Assembly (NCBI GenBank): GCA_036874045.1
Contig: CM072338.1
Span: 18,002,501-18,066,500, forward strand
Direction: 5' to 3'
Length of the DNA stretch: 64,000 nucleotides
DNA from: Cymodocea nodosa
Taxonomy: Eukaryota > Streptophyta > Magnoliopsida > Alismatales > Cymodoceaceae
Both the position numbers and the translations under genes were made by a program. Positions 49,701-62,518 of this stretch are shown here, one piece after another. Each line of letters opens with the position of its first letter. The first letter of the stretch is position 1. The notes under the pieces were generated by a model. That model ran no database searches and was not told the origin of the DNA. It saw only the letters and a list, made by a program, of their open reading frames with translations.

Positions 49701-52700
49701 TGGAATTGTTAACCCTATACCGTTTCATAATGATGATACTGATGGCACTAAGTCATGGAGACACACCTTAGATGTAAACTTGATTGCAGTTATTAATTGC
49801 ACACGTCTTGCGGTACATTCCCAAATACAAGATTGTTTTAGTTCAAATGTGTGTTTAGTTTATTCATCATGCAAACTTTGTAAATTTTGGGTTTTTTAAC
49901 CTATTTTAGTTTCACATAAATTAATTAATTTTCATTTCCTTACATGTGCATCTATAAGCCTTTGATAGATATTATCAAACTATTTAAGACAGATTTCTCT
50001 TATTTTGTCCCCAACTAGTGCAATTTTTATTCTATTTCTAATGAAATCATTAAATCATATTTTATCTCATAAAATATCATCATTCACTCATCTTAACATT
50101 TGTATCTTTGTTAGACTAGCCTGTTGCACATGCTTATCATTAACAATTTAACATTCAATGTTATAAAATATAGTTGAACAAATAAATGTATTGTCAAAAT
50201 TTTCTTGTAAATTTAAGGTATTATTTTATCACATAGCACTTTAAATGCTATGGATAGTTTGAGGTGTTGGCTCATTTCATGCTTGTAGAGGCACAGATCA
50301 TCTCAGAAAGAAGTACACTAACAGTGAGGTACACTGGTACTCAAAATTAAGTGGTGTTAAAGGTGGCCAGTGCTATATTCTAGGGTCTCATCATCACTAA
50401 CAAGGTGGCAACAACCCAAGTTGGTTGTGTGCCATCCTTTGACAGGTGGCTAGTGACAAAGGAGAGCCATTGAGTTGTAAGGTTGAAGGTGACTATTCAT
50501 CTTCAATCCTTGAGCTCGACTAGGCAGCCCAAGAGTGTGTCCCATGATGGTCATTTCACTAAATTGAAAGACAAAGTGGGAGTTAATCACCCCTTGTTTA
50601 AACTGGGTAAAGTTCATGAATTAGACTAGGGAGGGTTGCTCAAACCAAATGTTGAGGTGGATTATGAGGATACTATTGAATGACATACATGTATTGAAGG
50701 CTGAGTTGGACTGTGACGGGGTAGTTGGCAGTCAATTCCCAAGTCACTTGGAACTTGCCTACATCAACTAAATGCATCTAGGTGTCAATAGGATCTAAGT
50801 AGATCATCTTCTTCACTTGACTTGGAGCCCAAGACCTGCATGAACTTGGTGATTCGTGTGCAGTGGAAATTTGCAATTTCTCTCTCCTACTCTCCTTTAG
50901 TGAACTTGCCTCTTGAGTTTGGTTTTACAGTATTTCATTCTCCAAATCACCTGAAGTCTATGGAAATATGGATTAGATGGACTTCATGATGTTTTCTTTC
51001 CTTTGAGTAGGCATGGTGTAATGTGTTGGCCATCACCCACCATGTGGTGACAGGTTTATTAGAGATTTCTTTTGTGAGATCGTTGAATCAAAAGGACCAG
51101 CATTAGCCCTTTGGGCAACGACCAACTATCATCTGGAGCTACACCCATTAAGCCCATTCTTCAAACTGTGTGAAGCTCTTCTCCTCAATAGTGTTCATAA
51201 GAGAGCTGCTATGGTAATATCAATATAATCAATGGATATTTTTAGTCTTTTTGATAGTCATCAATCATCACAATAAGTGTCTTAAGGTCTGTTTAGTAAT
51301 GATTATTTTAATCTAATATATGATAATAAGCTAACATTTTCAAAAAAGTTATAGAGCTTAGCCTTTTTTTTCATTTAGTGTTTTTAGTTCAAAGTGGAGC
51401 ATTTTAAGCTGGAGTATACAAACAATTGATACATAAATATTATGTTTTAACATTTTTCATACACTAGATGAAATAATCATTACCAAAGTATTCTATCATA
51501 AACTTTTGTAAATCAATGAAAATCATATGAGTGCCTTTTTTCTCAACCCTAAACTTTTAGTTTAGTTGCTTTAATATATAAATAACTTTGTTTGTTGATA
51601 TGCCTAACATAAATTCTAATTGATTTTTTGTGATTGTGGTTATATGTTTTGTATGTGTAAGAGATAAATATTATGTGCTGTTTTAGAAGTATGGTTAACT
51701 TTTCCTATAAAGATTAGTAAGGATTTTCTTGACTTCAACAGGTCCAAGCAATGGAAGCTAGAAAAAATCCTGGTGTTGTTATAAATCTTGCATCCGCTGC
51801 TGGTCTTTATCCATCATATGCTGACCCAATCTACTCTAGTTCCAAAGGTCTTGTATTCTATTCAATGATATTATCTTTAGATCTTCATAGTTACATATCT
51901 AAAAGAAGTAGAGGAAAGTTTAAAACTACTTGGTTAGGAGTTATGAAAAAAGATTTAAATTTGTGTAATTTAATCAAAAATTTGATCATAGATAGAAATA
52001 TATGGAAGAAAATGATTTTTATGGTCGATTATTCATAGTAAAATTATGACACAAATTGTTGTTGTATTGTTATAATTATAAATACACCATATGAATCACA
52101 TGGAGTTAAGCATTTGAATATCCATGAAGGTTGACATGCATGTATGTTTAATATTTAATATGGAATTATTTATGTGTAAGATATCTCAATGTCAAGATTT
52201 TGCACTGGTGCCTCTGGGGTCTCACTGTATATTTTTCTAATTTAGCACCAGAGTCACGATTCTGTCTTCTTCCATGGTCTGCATTTCCTATTGCACACAT
52301 CTAGTTCTGCTTGGTATTTTTGTTAAACAAGTATATTTCAAAAAATACGGTCATCCAAATTCTAACATCAAAAACCTGCATTTGTTGCTTTATCTGTTTT
52401 ATATCTAAATGTGCAAGGACAGCTTTATTTTCCTGAATATCATTTAAGTAAATGCTGCATTACTTGTGATATTGAAACAAGTGTTTCACCTTTTATGAAT
52501 TTTAATAGAATCTCAAATTTATTGAATCATATCTCAAAGCTAAGTAAAATTTTTTTGCATTTCATGTATTCAATAAAAAATAATATATCGTGTAATTTCT
52601 AATGTAAGGTCTGGTCATGTAATTACATTCTAATATAACTGCAGAAGTTTCATGTGCATTGGAAGCAGACAATCAAATAGGAAAAGGGACATGCTGCAAG

Positions 52701-55700
52701 TTCATTTTGCATTTCACAAAAATTTATTCCAGTCACAAGATTTGTAATAAAGGGTAAACCTAATGTATGAGGCTTTTGCCAATATGGAGTATGAGGGTCA
52801 AACTGTAAACAGTCTTAATCCTATAAATGGAGAGGTTGTTTCTTAGAATTTGAACTCTGATCCCAAAGTCATATTGGAGCAACCTTACCATTGTACCAAG
52901 ATTCACCCACTTCACTTGATTTGTTATAATGGAAAAATGTTCAAACAGTAGAATCAACTGAAAATACGGATTTCAACACTTCATGAACCACTTCATGATT
53001 TACATCATGTTAAATGTGTACTTACTTGATCTTATAATTCACAGCTGGTGTGGTTATGTTTACTAGAGCTCTTGTTCCATTTAAACACAAAGGGATTCGA
53101 ATCAATGCACTTTGCCCAGAGGTAAGTACAACTAATTGTGCTAGTTTGTTTCCCAAAGGCTGGGTATATTATGGTTTACTCATTGGAATGTTCTGTAAAA
53201 AAATTCTTCATATGTGTAAATCTTGGAATGACTTGTGGGCATACTAAGTCCAAATATTGCTTGTAGTTCTACATTTCGGAAACATTCTATGTCTATGTTT
53301 TGGTAATGCTATTCAGATTGCTTTTGCTACAATACAAGCAACTACAATGTTTTGTATGATCTATTGCCTTGTCTCAGATCACAACTGATTTACTCTCCCT
53401 TCCTCTCATGTAATGAAGTTTGTTCAAACTGATATGGGATCAAAAGTAGACAGTAAATTGCTTGATCTATCGGGTGGATTTCTGCCAATGGAAATGATTG
53501 TGAACTGTAAGCTTGTCTAATCTTATGCTTGTGACAATTTTATATTTTACCATATTTCCTTAAATCACAATATAACAGAATCTATTATATTATTATCATA
53601 TTTTAATTTATTAGATTATAAAATATGGTGCAATTCTTTGTTATTGATAGGCTATATTTTCCATCATCAACTTATTTCATCATCAAGTGAAATTACTTGG
53701 TTAGAAAAAGTGTAAAAAGAGATAAAGGAAGGCCAAATATAGGTTAGAAATATTGAAAAATTTAAAATTATATAATTTAATAAAACATTTAGTTATGAAT
53801 AGAAGTAAATAGACAGCAAGGATTCATGTGGCCAATACCATATAGTAGGATTAAATTGCTGTACTTGAATTTAAACACTACATTTTCTCATTAATTTGAT
53901 AGATAGGGTAGATTTTCCTCTATTAAGGTACACATCATTCATTCTTGGTTTCTTCCACTAGATCAAAATCTCACCCAGTGCCTTTCTTCCTATCTCTTGG
54001 TGTTGCTTATGAAGAGGCACAAATATAAAATGGTAAACCCATTATTCCTGAAGTGAGCCCATTTTCTCCATGTCTGTGGAGTTCAAAATCCCCAAGTCCC
54101 AACCTCTTGTACAGCCATAAAGAGTCTTTACTGCTTAACCAAGTGGCAACCCATCATATTTCCTATATTATCAAATGTATCATCCATCTTTTTCACCGTC
54201 ATGGGTGAAGACATGCCTAATTAGCAATTGTGGGCTATTGTATTTTGGATGTTGATTGCAACAGAAAAGTTGCTACCAAGTCACTACAATACGAACAACT
54301 TACCCTATCTATTGTTATAGAAAGCTTGAGATTTTGCCTAACAAATTTATATATTGACCTATGTAGGTTTCTTTAAGCTTATTGCTGATGAGAGTAAGGC
54401 TGGTGCATGCCTTTGGATATCAAACAGAAGTGGCATGCAATATTGGCCAATGGCAGAAGAAGAAAAGAAGTATTTGATCAAAAAAGTGAAGCCTAGGACA
54501 CCTTCTACATGCACTCCACTTGCTAAAATTGAATTGCCTAATAGTTTCAAGAAAGTGTATGTTATCCTTTGCTGTGTTAGTATTTTCTGTTTTTCATAAT
54601 TTTCGATACTAAGTTAATATGAAAATTTTCTCAAAAAAAAACTAATATGAACTCTAAAATTTTTACAAGCGGAAATAGTTTCTATAAATTCAAGTTTTAT
54701 TGTTTGAGAATTTAATTAAAAAATTTTATATAAAATGAAGATTTATCCTTGTGGATATCATATTGTTCCATTAACATTCTGCTTTTTCATACCTTGCAGC
54801 AAAATTGGAACTATACTGAAATGGTCAAAATTTCACCCTGTTAAAGGACAAAAATGAAAGATACCTCCTTTTGGATATTTATCTTTCATTTGTCTTCCTA
54901 AACCGTGAATATGCATAGCTGTCATATGTAAATGCACCATTTTTATCCCTAATAACTGCATATCTTGGAAAAAAAATGAAATGTCATATGGTAGTGTCTC
55001 TGGCTTGGTTAATATTCTTGTCATGCTTGATTTAGGTGCAAGGGAATGCATTTACAACTATGTCATAGATTATGGTTGAACATCAGAATTTCTTTCCTCA
55101 AAGACCTTATATTGTAAGGGAAGCATGCCATTGATTGTGACATTTAATCAAATGATTTAACTTCCCTAGTGCAATTGAAATACCTATACAACTAAGTTAC
55201 CATCTTCTGTTGTACTTCATTAACAACATCTCAGATGTTCGTCTTATCACAACATCAGTGGTAGTTTTTTAAGTGGTAAGCCGTCAGATTTGTTGAAAAA
55301 ATGGAATACAACAGGCTTATCTAGTATATAAGCCAGCCTAGAAGCACAAAAGACAAACATCATGGAAATAGCAAGACAAGATGGATACAATTGAACCTAA
55401 TGGGGTTCATCAAAAAACAAGCAACTAAGATATAGGAAAACAAAAAACCCCGAGATAGGGCAAAGACAACAACAAGCAAATTAGAGCAATGCCATCATCT
55501 GCAATCAATCTCTCATGTAGAAATTGCACTCCACCAGCTACTTTGAACCTCGAGTCCATGAGGTGAGTTTGTAGAATTCCCTCCCCTACAATATCTCTAT
55601 CTCCATCGAACATACTCCAGAATGAATCCTTCTATTCTGCTTCAGCCACCTAAACCAACATGCTGCTTGTGGGAAGACATCCCAGATCTGTTGGCAACTT

Positions 55701-58700
55701 CCCTGGAAAGAAATGCTTCTCTTCCAGACCTCCCAAAATGGCAATGGGTCAATCTGCCTCTGACCCTGCCCCACCCATGCCCCTCCAATATAACCCATCT
55801 TTGGGCATGATGCTCTCGATATTTTTTGTGTACCTCCACTGCAATCTTGAACATGAAAGGGCATTAGATTGATAGGTTTGACAACACTGTAAATAGTAAG
55901 GGAGGCTTTCTGCATCAAGACAGAAATCTACCATCTACCATCCATCAGAACAACCTCTTTTCATATCCATTAACCATTGTGTTCCATTCTTTAGCTTGCA
56001 ACACCTTGATGCCTAGTGGCAATCCAAGATACTGGAAAGAAAACTGCAGCCTTGAAACCAAAGGAAGCAGTGGCTTGCTACACAAACAGATCCCCACAAC
56101 AAATACCAGCTATTGTAGACATGGAAATTAAAATTCAGTCTCGTTACAAGTTACAAATCAAAGAAGCTCAACAAGCATGGCAAGCTTTGCCCTTGAATAC
56201 TTGATCTTCTGAGGTATTTGTGAAGATGATAGTATCATTAGTGTATTACAAGCATGGAACACAAACACATTCCATTCATGGGACAAAAGCTAGAAAATCT
56301 CCCATTCCTCATGGTGGCATTGCACATCTTCCCCAAAACCTTCACCAATGTGTGTACCAATGCTAATTTCTCAATATTGCCTAGTGTGTTTGATCACTTG
56401 GACTTGGTGACTAAATACCAAACCTGCTAATCTTGATGGATATTATCTCTCTAAGATCATTAGTTCTTCCTCAAGGAACTAATTATACATCTTAGTCTAG
56501 GTCAACATTGAAAGTGCTAGTTTTTTGAAAGATGTTATAGGCATTGTTGGAGTTTAGGTGTGAGTTTAGCCCCACATTACTAGAGCTATGTTTGTCCCTT
56601 CTATGTAGCCTTTATATATAAAGGTTTTATTTGTTTGTTTATGAATGAAATTATTGAGGAACCTACTGAAGGACTCGATGGGAGATGGGCTAAATGACTC
56701 ATAGGTAGACTATGGGTGAACACTTTAAGGACCTATGAGGAGACTAGTGGAAGGACCTTACAGATCCGATGGAAGAAGGGAGAAGACCTTAGAAACCTAT
56801 GGGAGAAGACAATTAATCTTAATGGTTCCTCTCACGAACTCGAACTTGTAAAGAATTCTAGGACTTATTTAAAAAGATTAATAACGTCTTTGCTATTAGT
56901 TCGAGTTTTTGGCATAATGATAGCCTGATCTTAACAAGTGGTATCAAAGCCTACTCACAAATGTAGGTTCGAATCCCTGAGGATACATTATGGAATGCAT
57001 TTTTCAGGGGGAGGAGATTCTTGAGGAACCTATTAAGAGACTTGATAGGAGATGGGCTGAAGGACTTGAAAGACCCATAAGCAGACAACGGGTGAATACT
57101 TTAGGGATCTATGAGGAGATGAGTAGAGAGACCTTACGAACTCAATGGGAGAAGAGAGAAAACTTTAGAGACTTATAGGAGAATGAGGTTAATCCTAATG
57201 TTTTCTCCCATGAACTCAAATTTATGAGGGATTCTGGGGCTTACTTAAAATGATTGGTAACATTTTTATTATCAACTTAAACTTTTGGCATACTGGTAAC
57301 TCGGTCCTAACAGAAATAAAACTTCCACCTCATTTCTTGTATTTCCAACATAATATCAAAGCTTAGGTTTTTAAGGTCCAAAAGTGTGAAACATCAAGGT
57401 TGAGAGGAGGGAAACCTTGATCATCACCCTCCTTCCAACCAACCAAGCCACTTTCTAAGTTGTCATCATTGTTGACAATCTTGCCTCCCTTGGTGTTGAT
57501 TGCCTCTCTCTACTGTTGACTCCCTTTCTCTCCCATCCCTATTATCAATGTCTCCACTATTATTCACCCCTCTCCTCTTGTCTCATTCCTCATTGTCATA
57601 ACTCTTCTCCTTTTTTTCCACATGTGGTTCCAAGCCTTCTTGATGTGTTCACTCCTTTCTCTTCTGTGTAATGTTGACGTACTGTGTTTGTTATAAGACA
57701 TCACTAGCACTTCTTGATGTCTGTTGGATCATTGTGGCAACCACTATCATTATTCCTTTACCTTTGGGTTCACTTTAAGGGGTAGAGATTACATTGCTAC
57801 TCATTGCTTATCATCTCTTTTCCTCTATCACCTTCAATGCTCTCCACCTCCTTTATTAGGGAAAAAGTGTTTAATGCTTTATTATCAATCTTTAATTAAA
57901 TTAGTTGTATTTTTCTCATGTGACTGTCAACATTATAGTAGCTCTATCAAAGTTGTTTGTTTTCTATGAGATCAATCTTAGTGATGGACAATGTTGCCCT
58001 GTTCTTTTTTATTAGATGATTGATGATGGTTATATTTGTATTTATAAGAGCATGTGTAAGCCTTTTAGTATGTATAAGTATTTGTATGTTGATTGAGTCT
58101 AATGATATCAACAATGAATCAACCTATTAATATGTGCAGGTGTTCATATGTTGACTAAGTCTAATGATGTCAACAATGAAATAGTGTGTACATCTGTTAA
58201 AATGTGATCAACTAAGATTTGGCCATTTTTCTTGCACAACATTACTACTACTTGTTGTTAGTGTCTACTTTGATGTATCTCTCCTTAGGTATACAAGTTG
58301 GAATCCCTATCAACTGCATAGAGATAGAATCTGACTCACTCTCCCTTGTCAATGTTTTGAAGAACGATCGATGCATCTCTAGATAGGCACTCTCCATATG
58401 GCCTATTGCACTGGACCTAGTTCATCATGCCTTTTCATTCAGCTATATTAAGCATGAAGCAAACTTTCTTGCAGACATTACCAAGCATGCGTTGAACATC
58501 ACTTAATAAGTGCTCTTCTACTTTTCTTTTCTTCAGAGTTATTCATACTTTCAGCCATAATTTTCGAAGTGCAACCAAGATAGTTAGAGCACAGATTAAT
58601 CTTCCAATCAAACCAAATCATGTTCTCGTGAAAATCATATATGCTGGTGTGAATGCAAGTGATGTAAGCCTTTCTCTTTTTATTGGGAACCAAAAGACAT

Positions 58701-61394
58701 CAATCTCAATTTCCTTTTTTCCTCATCTCTCTTCTTATGGTCATAGATTTTATGTAATGCAGGTGAATTTCAGTTCAGGTCACTACTTCAGTCACAGTGA
58801 CAATGGAACTGCCTCGCATGTTCCTTATGATGCTGGCTTTGAGGTTTGTCAAGCTTTTTCTGTCACTAACTTCTTGGAGAACCTTTTTCTCTTGTTTGAT
58901 CAGAAAGCACTCATCTCTCTTTTGCCTTGGTTTTCCAGAAAATGATTTACATTTGCATCACAGTCACTTCCAGTTTGTTCCTTTGGGTGTACAATATAAT
59001 TTTGTTTTTTATCCCAGAGGGTTGCAATATTTATCTATGTATTGACCAAAATAAAGTCAAAAAATACAATTATGTTGGAAATGTTTTTAGTACTTTTCTG
59101 GTGTAGTCTCTTGTAAGGGCACATTCTGGTTCTTTGCTCTTTGAGCTATTTTTGGTAGTTTGGACTTTTATGACTTAAACGGAACCTTTCCTGTTACTCA
59201 AGCTGTCACCTGTCATCAATTAATTACTCTTGCAGTGGCTCTTCAATTACTCATTTTCTGCTATATAATAACATAATCTTCTATCAGATATTTATATCTT
59301 GAAAAACACCCCCTTCCAAAATTATGGACCAGCTTTTAGTGAATTGAATTATATACCATCTATCTATATTATTAAGAGAATACCCTTGTAATTAAATTGT
59401 TTTTTTTGTGAACCTCTAGATCAAATAATGCAATCATCATGTTACTTAATTCTCACAATTATTCCAGATGGATTAATTTCCTATTTTGGTCTCAGGGTGT
59501 TGGTTTAATTGCTGCTGTTGGAGATTCAGTTCATAACCTCACAGTTGGTCTTCCTGTTGCTGTTATGGCATTTGGATCTTATTCTGAATTCATTATGGTG
59601 GGTTGAAAGAAGTACTTTATTGTAGTCTTTTACATTCTTATTTTTATATTTCAAGTTTCAACTAAGTATATGTTATATTATGTAGGAGATTTTAGAGTCA
59701 TCTCTTAATAATGAATCCCTTCTTGTGATGATTTCTTGTTGGGTACATAATTAACTTTTTGGGGTCATAAAGAATGGTATCTTTTAAACTGTAAAAATGA
59801 CTTAAGTATATAATATATATACTATTTCTGGAAGGAATAAATGGATCAGCATTTATTGGCTGACGTTTTAGGTTTTCAGCATTTTAATTCTTGAAGTTTC
59901 AGGAATTTAAGTGGCTGGAAATAAAAGGACTGTTACAATTCAGGAATTTAAGTGGCTGAAAATAAAAGGACTATTACAACATTAATTGGAAATAAATTTC
60001 CAATTAGTGTAGCCTTCCTCCATTGCCTATATAAGGGGAGGCAATTTGGGAGCTAAAGAGAGAAGATTCACACCCTCCTTACAGTTCTGTCATGAGCTTC
60101 CACCCTGTTCCAATCAGTGTGTCAACTTCTGTAGGAAGTTATTTCATCTTTGAAGAATTCTGCTGCTGTTCTGTTGCTGTTTTGCTGTAGAAATCTGTTG
60201 TTGTTGCAGAAATCTACTGCTGTCTTGTTACCAATTTTTGATCTCCATTTCTGTACAAGAGTTTAACTTTTGATCTGAGTTGTACTTTCTCCCAGAAATT
60301 AGTAAAACTACCTGCCCTGCCTGTGGACGTAGTCTTTTTAGGTGAACCACGTAAAATTGTTTGTGTTGTGGCTTGATCTTCTATTTTATTTTCTTACTAA
60401 TCTAATCTTCAAAATTCTTAGCATAAACTTATATAAAAATTGACCGGTTCATTGAGCCATATTTTTAATCTTCAGGTTCCATCCAAGCATATCATTCCTG
60501 TGGCTAGACCAGAGCCAGAGGTGGTGGCAATGCTTACATCTGGATTGACAGCATCAATTGCTTTAGAGATGGTATGCATTTCCTATATATTGCAGCTTTT
60601 GATAGTGAATAACATAATTAGTTTGATTTATAGTTCATAGCTACATCCTTCAAACAACAACCAATTTAGCAAAGATGGAAAATTGGCTTTGTAGAATAGC
60701 TGTTTTATTTTGGTTTTCCACTGTTGGAATTGGAAGTTGGAACTTCAATATTTTTTGAAACATAAGTGGGAAATCCAATATTAGTTACTATTGGTTTTTC
60801 AATGTATATGGAAATAGTCTAGAATGATGGATCTGTGTATAATTCTTTTCTTTTTTGGAAAATGGAATCTGTGTGCACCATGCATATTAACCAATCTTGT
60901 TATAGGCTGGAAGGATGAAATCTGGGGAGGTAATCCTTGTGACAGCAGCTGCCGGGGGAACTGGGCAGTTTGCTGTGCAGGTTAGTGTTGCTATTTCTTC
61001 AGTTGCTAAGGTTCTCATCATTCTACAGAAAAGTATGCTTTGCTGTTCTATAGTGAAAAGATGTAGTGAACGGTATTGAAAATTTGTGCTGGTGCACAGA
61101 TGCTCTTCGATAACTTATTGAATTACTTTTTTTATCATGTCGCAAACTCACAATATATGATTTTACCATATGGTGACACATTTATTGATGTTATATGTGT
61201 GATCTTGGCATACTGCAGTACCATAGCTTTGTCATATCATTTAGTGAAGCATACCCTTTGAGCTCTATTTTCAGCTTGCAAAATTGGCTGGCAATAAGGT
61301 GATTGCAACATGCGGAGGTGAAGAAAAGGCTGCACTTCTGAAATCTTTAGGAGCTGATCGAGTTATTGATTACAGAACGGAAAACATCAAAGAA
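46724..61394 (+). CDS. SDR-MDR fusion oxidoreductase (NQR/ARP, prostaglandin reductase 3-like), 13 exons, 3' end outside the window
   Basis: Exons: 46724..46778, 46996..47169, 49631..49812, 51742..51847, 53045..53121, 53419..53506, 54367..54556, 58537..58663, 58763..58843, 59496..59597, 60476..60571, 60906..60980, 61275..61394; all phases match. Domain 1 (about 1-225) is a short-chain dehydrogenase: MEIKPGLSALVTGGASGIGR with the TGxxxGxG nucleotide site, GLDICVNSSGIVNP (NSSG in place of the usual NNAG), INLASAAGLYPS and the catalytic YSSSK. A linker leads to domain 2, a medium-chain reductase of the quinone-reductase type: KIIYAGVNASDVNFSSG, PYDAGFEGVGLIAAVGDSV and the VTAAAGGTGQFAVQLAK nucleotide loop. 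No structural zinc ligands were seen. This layout matches Arabidopsis At1g49670 (from memory). The gene should continue past 64000, since the last exons of the reductase fold are missing. Confidence 0.88.
47590..47740 (+). repeat. Imperfect 60 bp tandem repeat
   Basis: AGGTGCCCAACTTTTATATC at about 47620 recurs as AGGCGCCCAACTTTGATATC at about 47676, each followed by a TTGCC and T-rich end. Related wording (CCTAGGTG, GTGCCTAG) recurs near 48040-48110. Likely part of a degraded transposon. Confidence 0.6.
48150..49332 (-). other. Antisense open frames in an SDR-MDR intron, unrecognised
   Basis: Within intron 2 (47170-49630) the minus strand holds two open stretches: 48150-48605 (151 codons, for example GGYTFTSTMTGLYFGRAGIV and LPALDLRANAKKLEPKMKAG) and 49051-49332 (93 codons, with WSRTLKELNPFSSSLPQSP). 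Their composition is more protein-like than the surrounding AT-rich DNA. They could be pieces of one inserted gene copy or element. I recognise no domain and propose no function. Confidence 0.35.
49920..50280 (+). repeat. Dispersed repeat shared with PP2C intron 4
   Basis: The end of this stretch, ATTTAAGGTATTATTTTATC then ACATAGCACTTTAAATGC, resembles the stretch at about 38295-38335 (ATTTAAGGTTATTTTTTATC, ACATAACACTTTTGATGC), and weaker similarity extends upstream of both. It is probably the non-coding part of one transposon family; class not determined. Confidence 0.45.
55280..56400 (-). mobile_element. L1-type LINE fragment, 3' part of reverse transcriptase
   Basis: In the 4 kb intron between SDR-MDR exons 7 and 8, antisense to the gene. 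Minus-strand frames read like the region after the RT active site of plant L1 LINEs: a LGLPLGIKVLQAKEWNTMVN-like stretch near 56000, then HAQRWVILEGHGWGRVRGR near 55800 and LPTDLGCLPTSSM near 55680. Several stops and frame changes break it. No poly(A) end or target duplication was recognised. Confidence 0.6.
56545..57960 (+). mobile_element. Family A short-LTR element, LTR split by a nested TRIM
   Basis: The LTR begins TGTTGGAG at 56545, is interrupted at 56651 and resumes at 57313, ending ...TTTCCAACA at 57350. A primer-like site (AATATCAAAGCTTAGG) and the family leader (GAGGAGGGAAACCTTGATC) follow. The downstream limit is uncertain and no 3' LTR was seen. Coding-free. Confidence 0.7.
56652..57312 (+). 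mobile_element. TRIM (terminal-repeat retrotransposon in miniature), 661 bp, apparently whole
   Basis: Two direct LTRs, 56652-56936 and about 57018-57312, both with TTGAGGAACCTA near the start and CTTAACA or CCTAACA at the end. Between them are only about 80 bases: a primer site TGGTATCAAAGCC at 56939-56951 matching initiator tRNA-Met, and a polypurine tract AGGGGGAGGAGA at 57006-57017. GAAAT stands on both sides (56647-56651 and 57313-57317), a 5-base target duplication. There is no coding capacity. LTRs differ clearly by eye, so the insertion is old. Confidence 0.88.
58280..58505 (+). mobile_element. LINE-type RNase H fragment
   Basis: Plus-strand translation reads like the RNase H domain (RVT_3) found at the end of plant L1 LINEs: GIPINCIEIESDSLSLVNVL with the ESDS acidic site, then HHAFSFSYIKHEANFLADIT with the HEAN and AD residues. 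One stop breaks it. It ends about 30 bases before SDR-MDR exon 8. Confidence 0.65.
59840..60420 (+). mobile_element. Probable solo LTR in an SDR-MDR intron
   Basis: The stretch has a core promoter look (CCTATATAAGG near 60028) followed by a leader and the phrase GCCTGTGGACGTAG then GTGAACCACGTAAAATTG near 60320-60355, wording typical of Copia LTR 3' ends in plants. A local repeat (AATTTAAGTGGCTG at about 59905 and 59945) lies in the upstream part. No internal region flanks it, so it is probably a solo LTR. Exact ends are not fixed. Confidence 0.6.
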
Positions 61395-62518
61395 GTATGT
61401 ATTCCTTCCATAATTTAATGTTATTTTTATTTCAATTCATGCTACTTTACTGTCTGTTATATTGGATTTTCTGTTCTTTTCGACAATAAACTTTGCAATG
61501 TAGTTCATTAGCAAAATCTTCTTTAAATATGTATTTCAATATATCAATTAAAATATAAATATCTAACTCAAAACCAATTAGTATCATATATAACCACATT
61601 TAAACCTCACTTTTTTCATGGTTAGACTATTCTAGTATTCTTCTTAATTTGTGAACTATATTATATCCCACAAGTTTCACTTTGGGCAGGGGTATGTGTG
61701 TCTTTTTGGCATTATGATATAACCACATGTTTGATCCTTATTTGTCCTCTTTTTAAGTTACAAACATAGAAACAATAGGCTCATTCTTTTGTCCATTCAT
61801 TCTTACATTTCAAAATAATTTTTTGATTCCAATTTCCAAATGTCTCCAAAAGGATGGTTTAAAATACTTTTAATGTTAAATAAAGGAACCATTCGGTCAT
61901 ATTTATTACAGTCTGAAGTCTGTGCACTGTGGATTAATTTTAGACATGAATTGAAGAAAAAAAAACATTTGAGGCTGACTTAATGTCTGGTATTATGATA
62001 TAAATTTCATGTTTTTGTTGAACATGCAAGTATTGTGAGAAATAGGAGATTTATGACAAACTTCTAGTTGCTCCATATATTAGGGAACGTGGGCAATATT
62101 TCCCTAGGTAATGTGTTGGAGCTGGTGGCAGGAGTGTAAAAGGATATTTTCATGGTATTTTGTTAGAAAATTGTTGCTGGAACTGGAAGGTTAAAACTAT
62201 CAATATGATAATAGAATGAAATTTGGAGGGCCTAGGAAATCTGGCCTAAGCAAGGATACTCTTGGATGGTTGCAAATTTCAATGATTATCTGGCTACTGA
62301 AATTATGGCCTACAACTTGTAGTTTTTTCATTTGCTACATTTTGTTATCTGGGTCTCTTGTTGGGATCCTTTTTTTGTAATTTTCCTTTGTTTCTGACTA
62401 TCTCTTGGATAGAAATCTTATTTGCCTTGTATTCTGCTGGTTCTAATTGTATTTATCTCTCCTTGGTGATTTTAAATAAAATAATTATTCTAATTTAAAT
62501 TAAATTTCCCTTATATAT

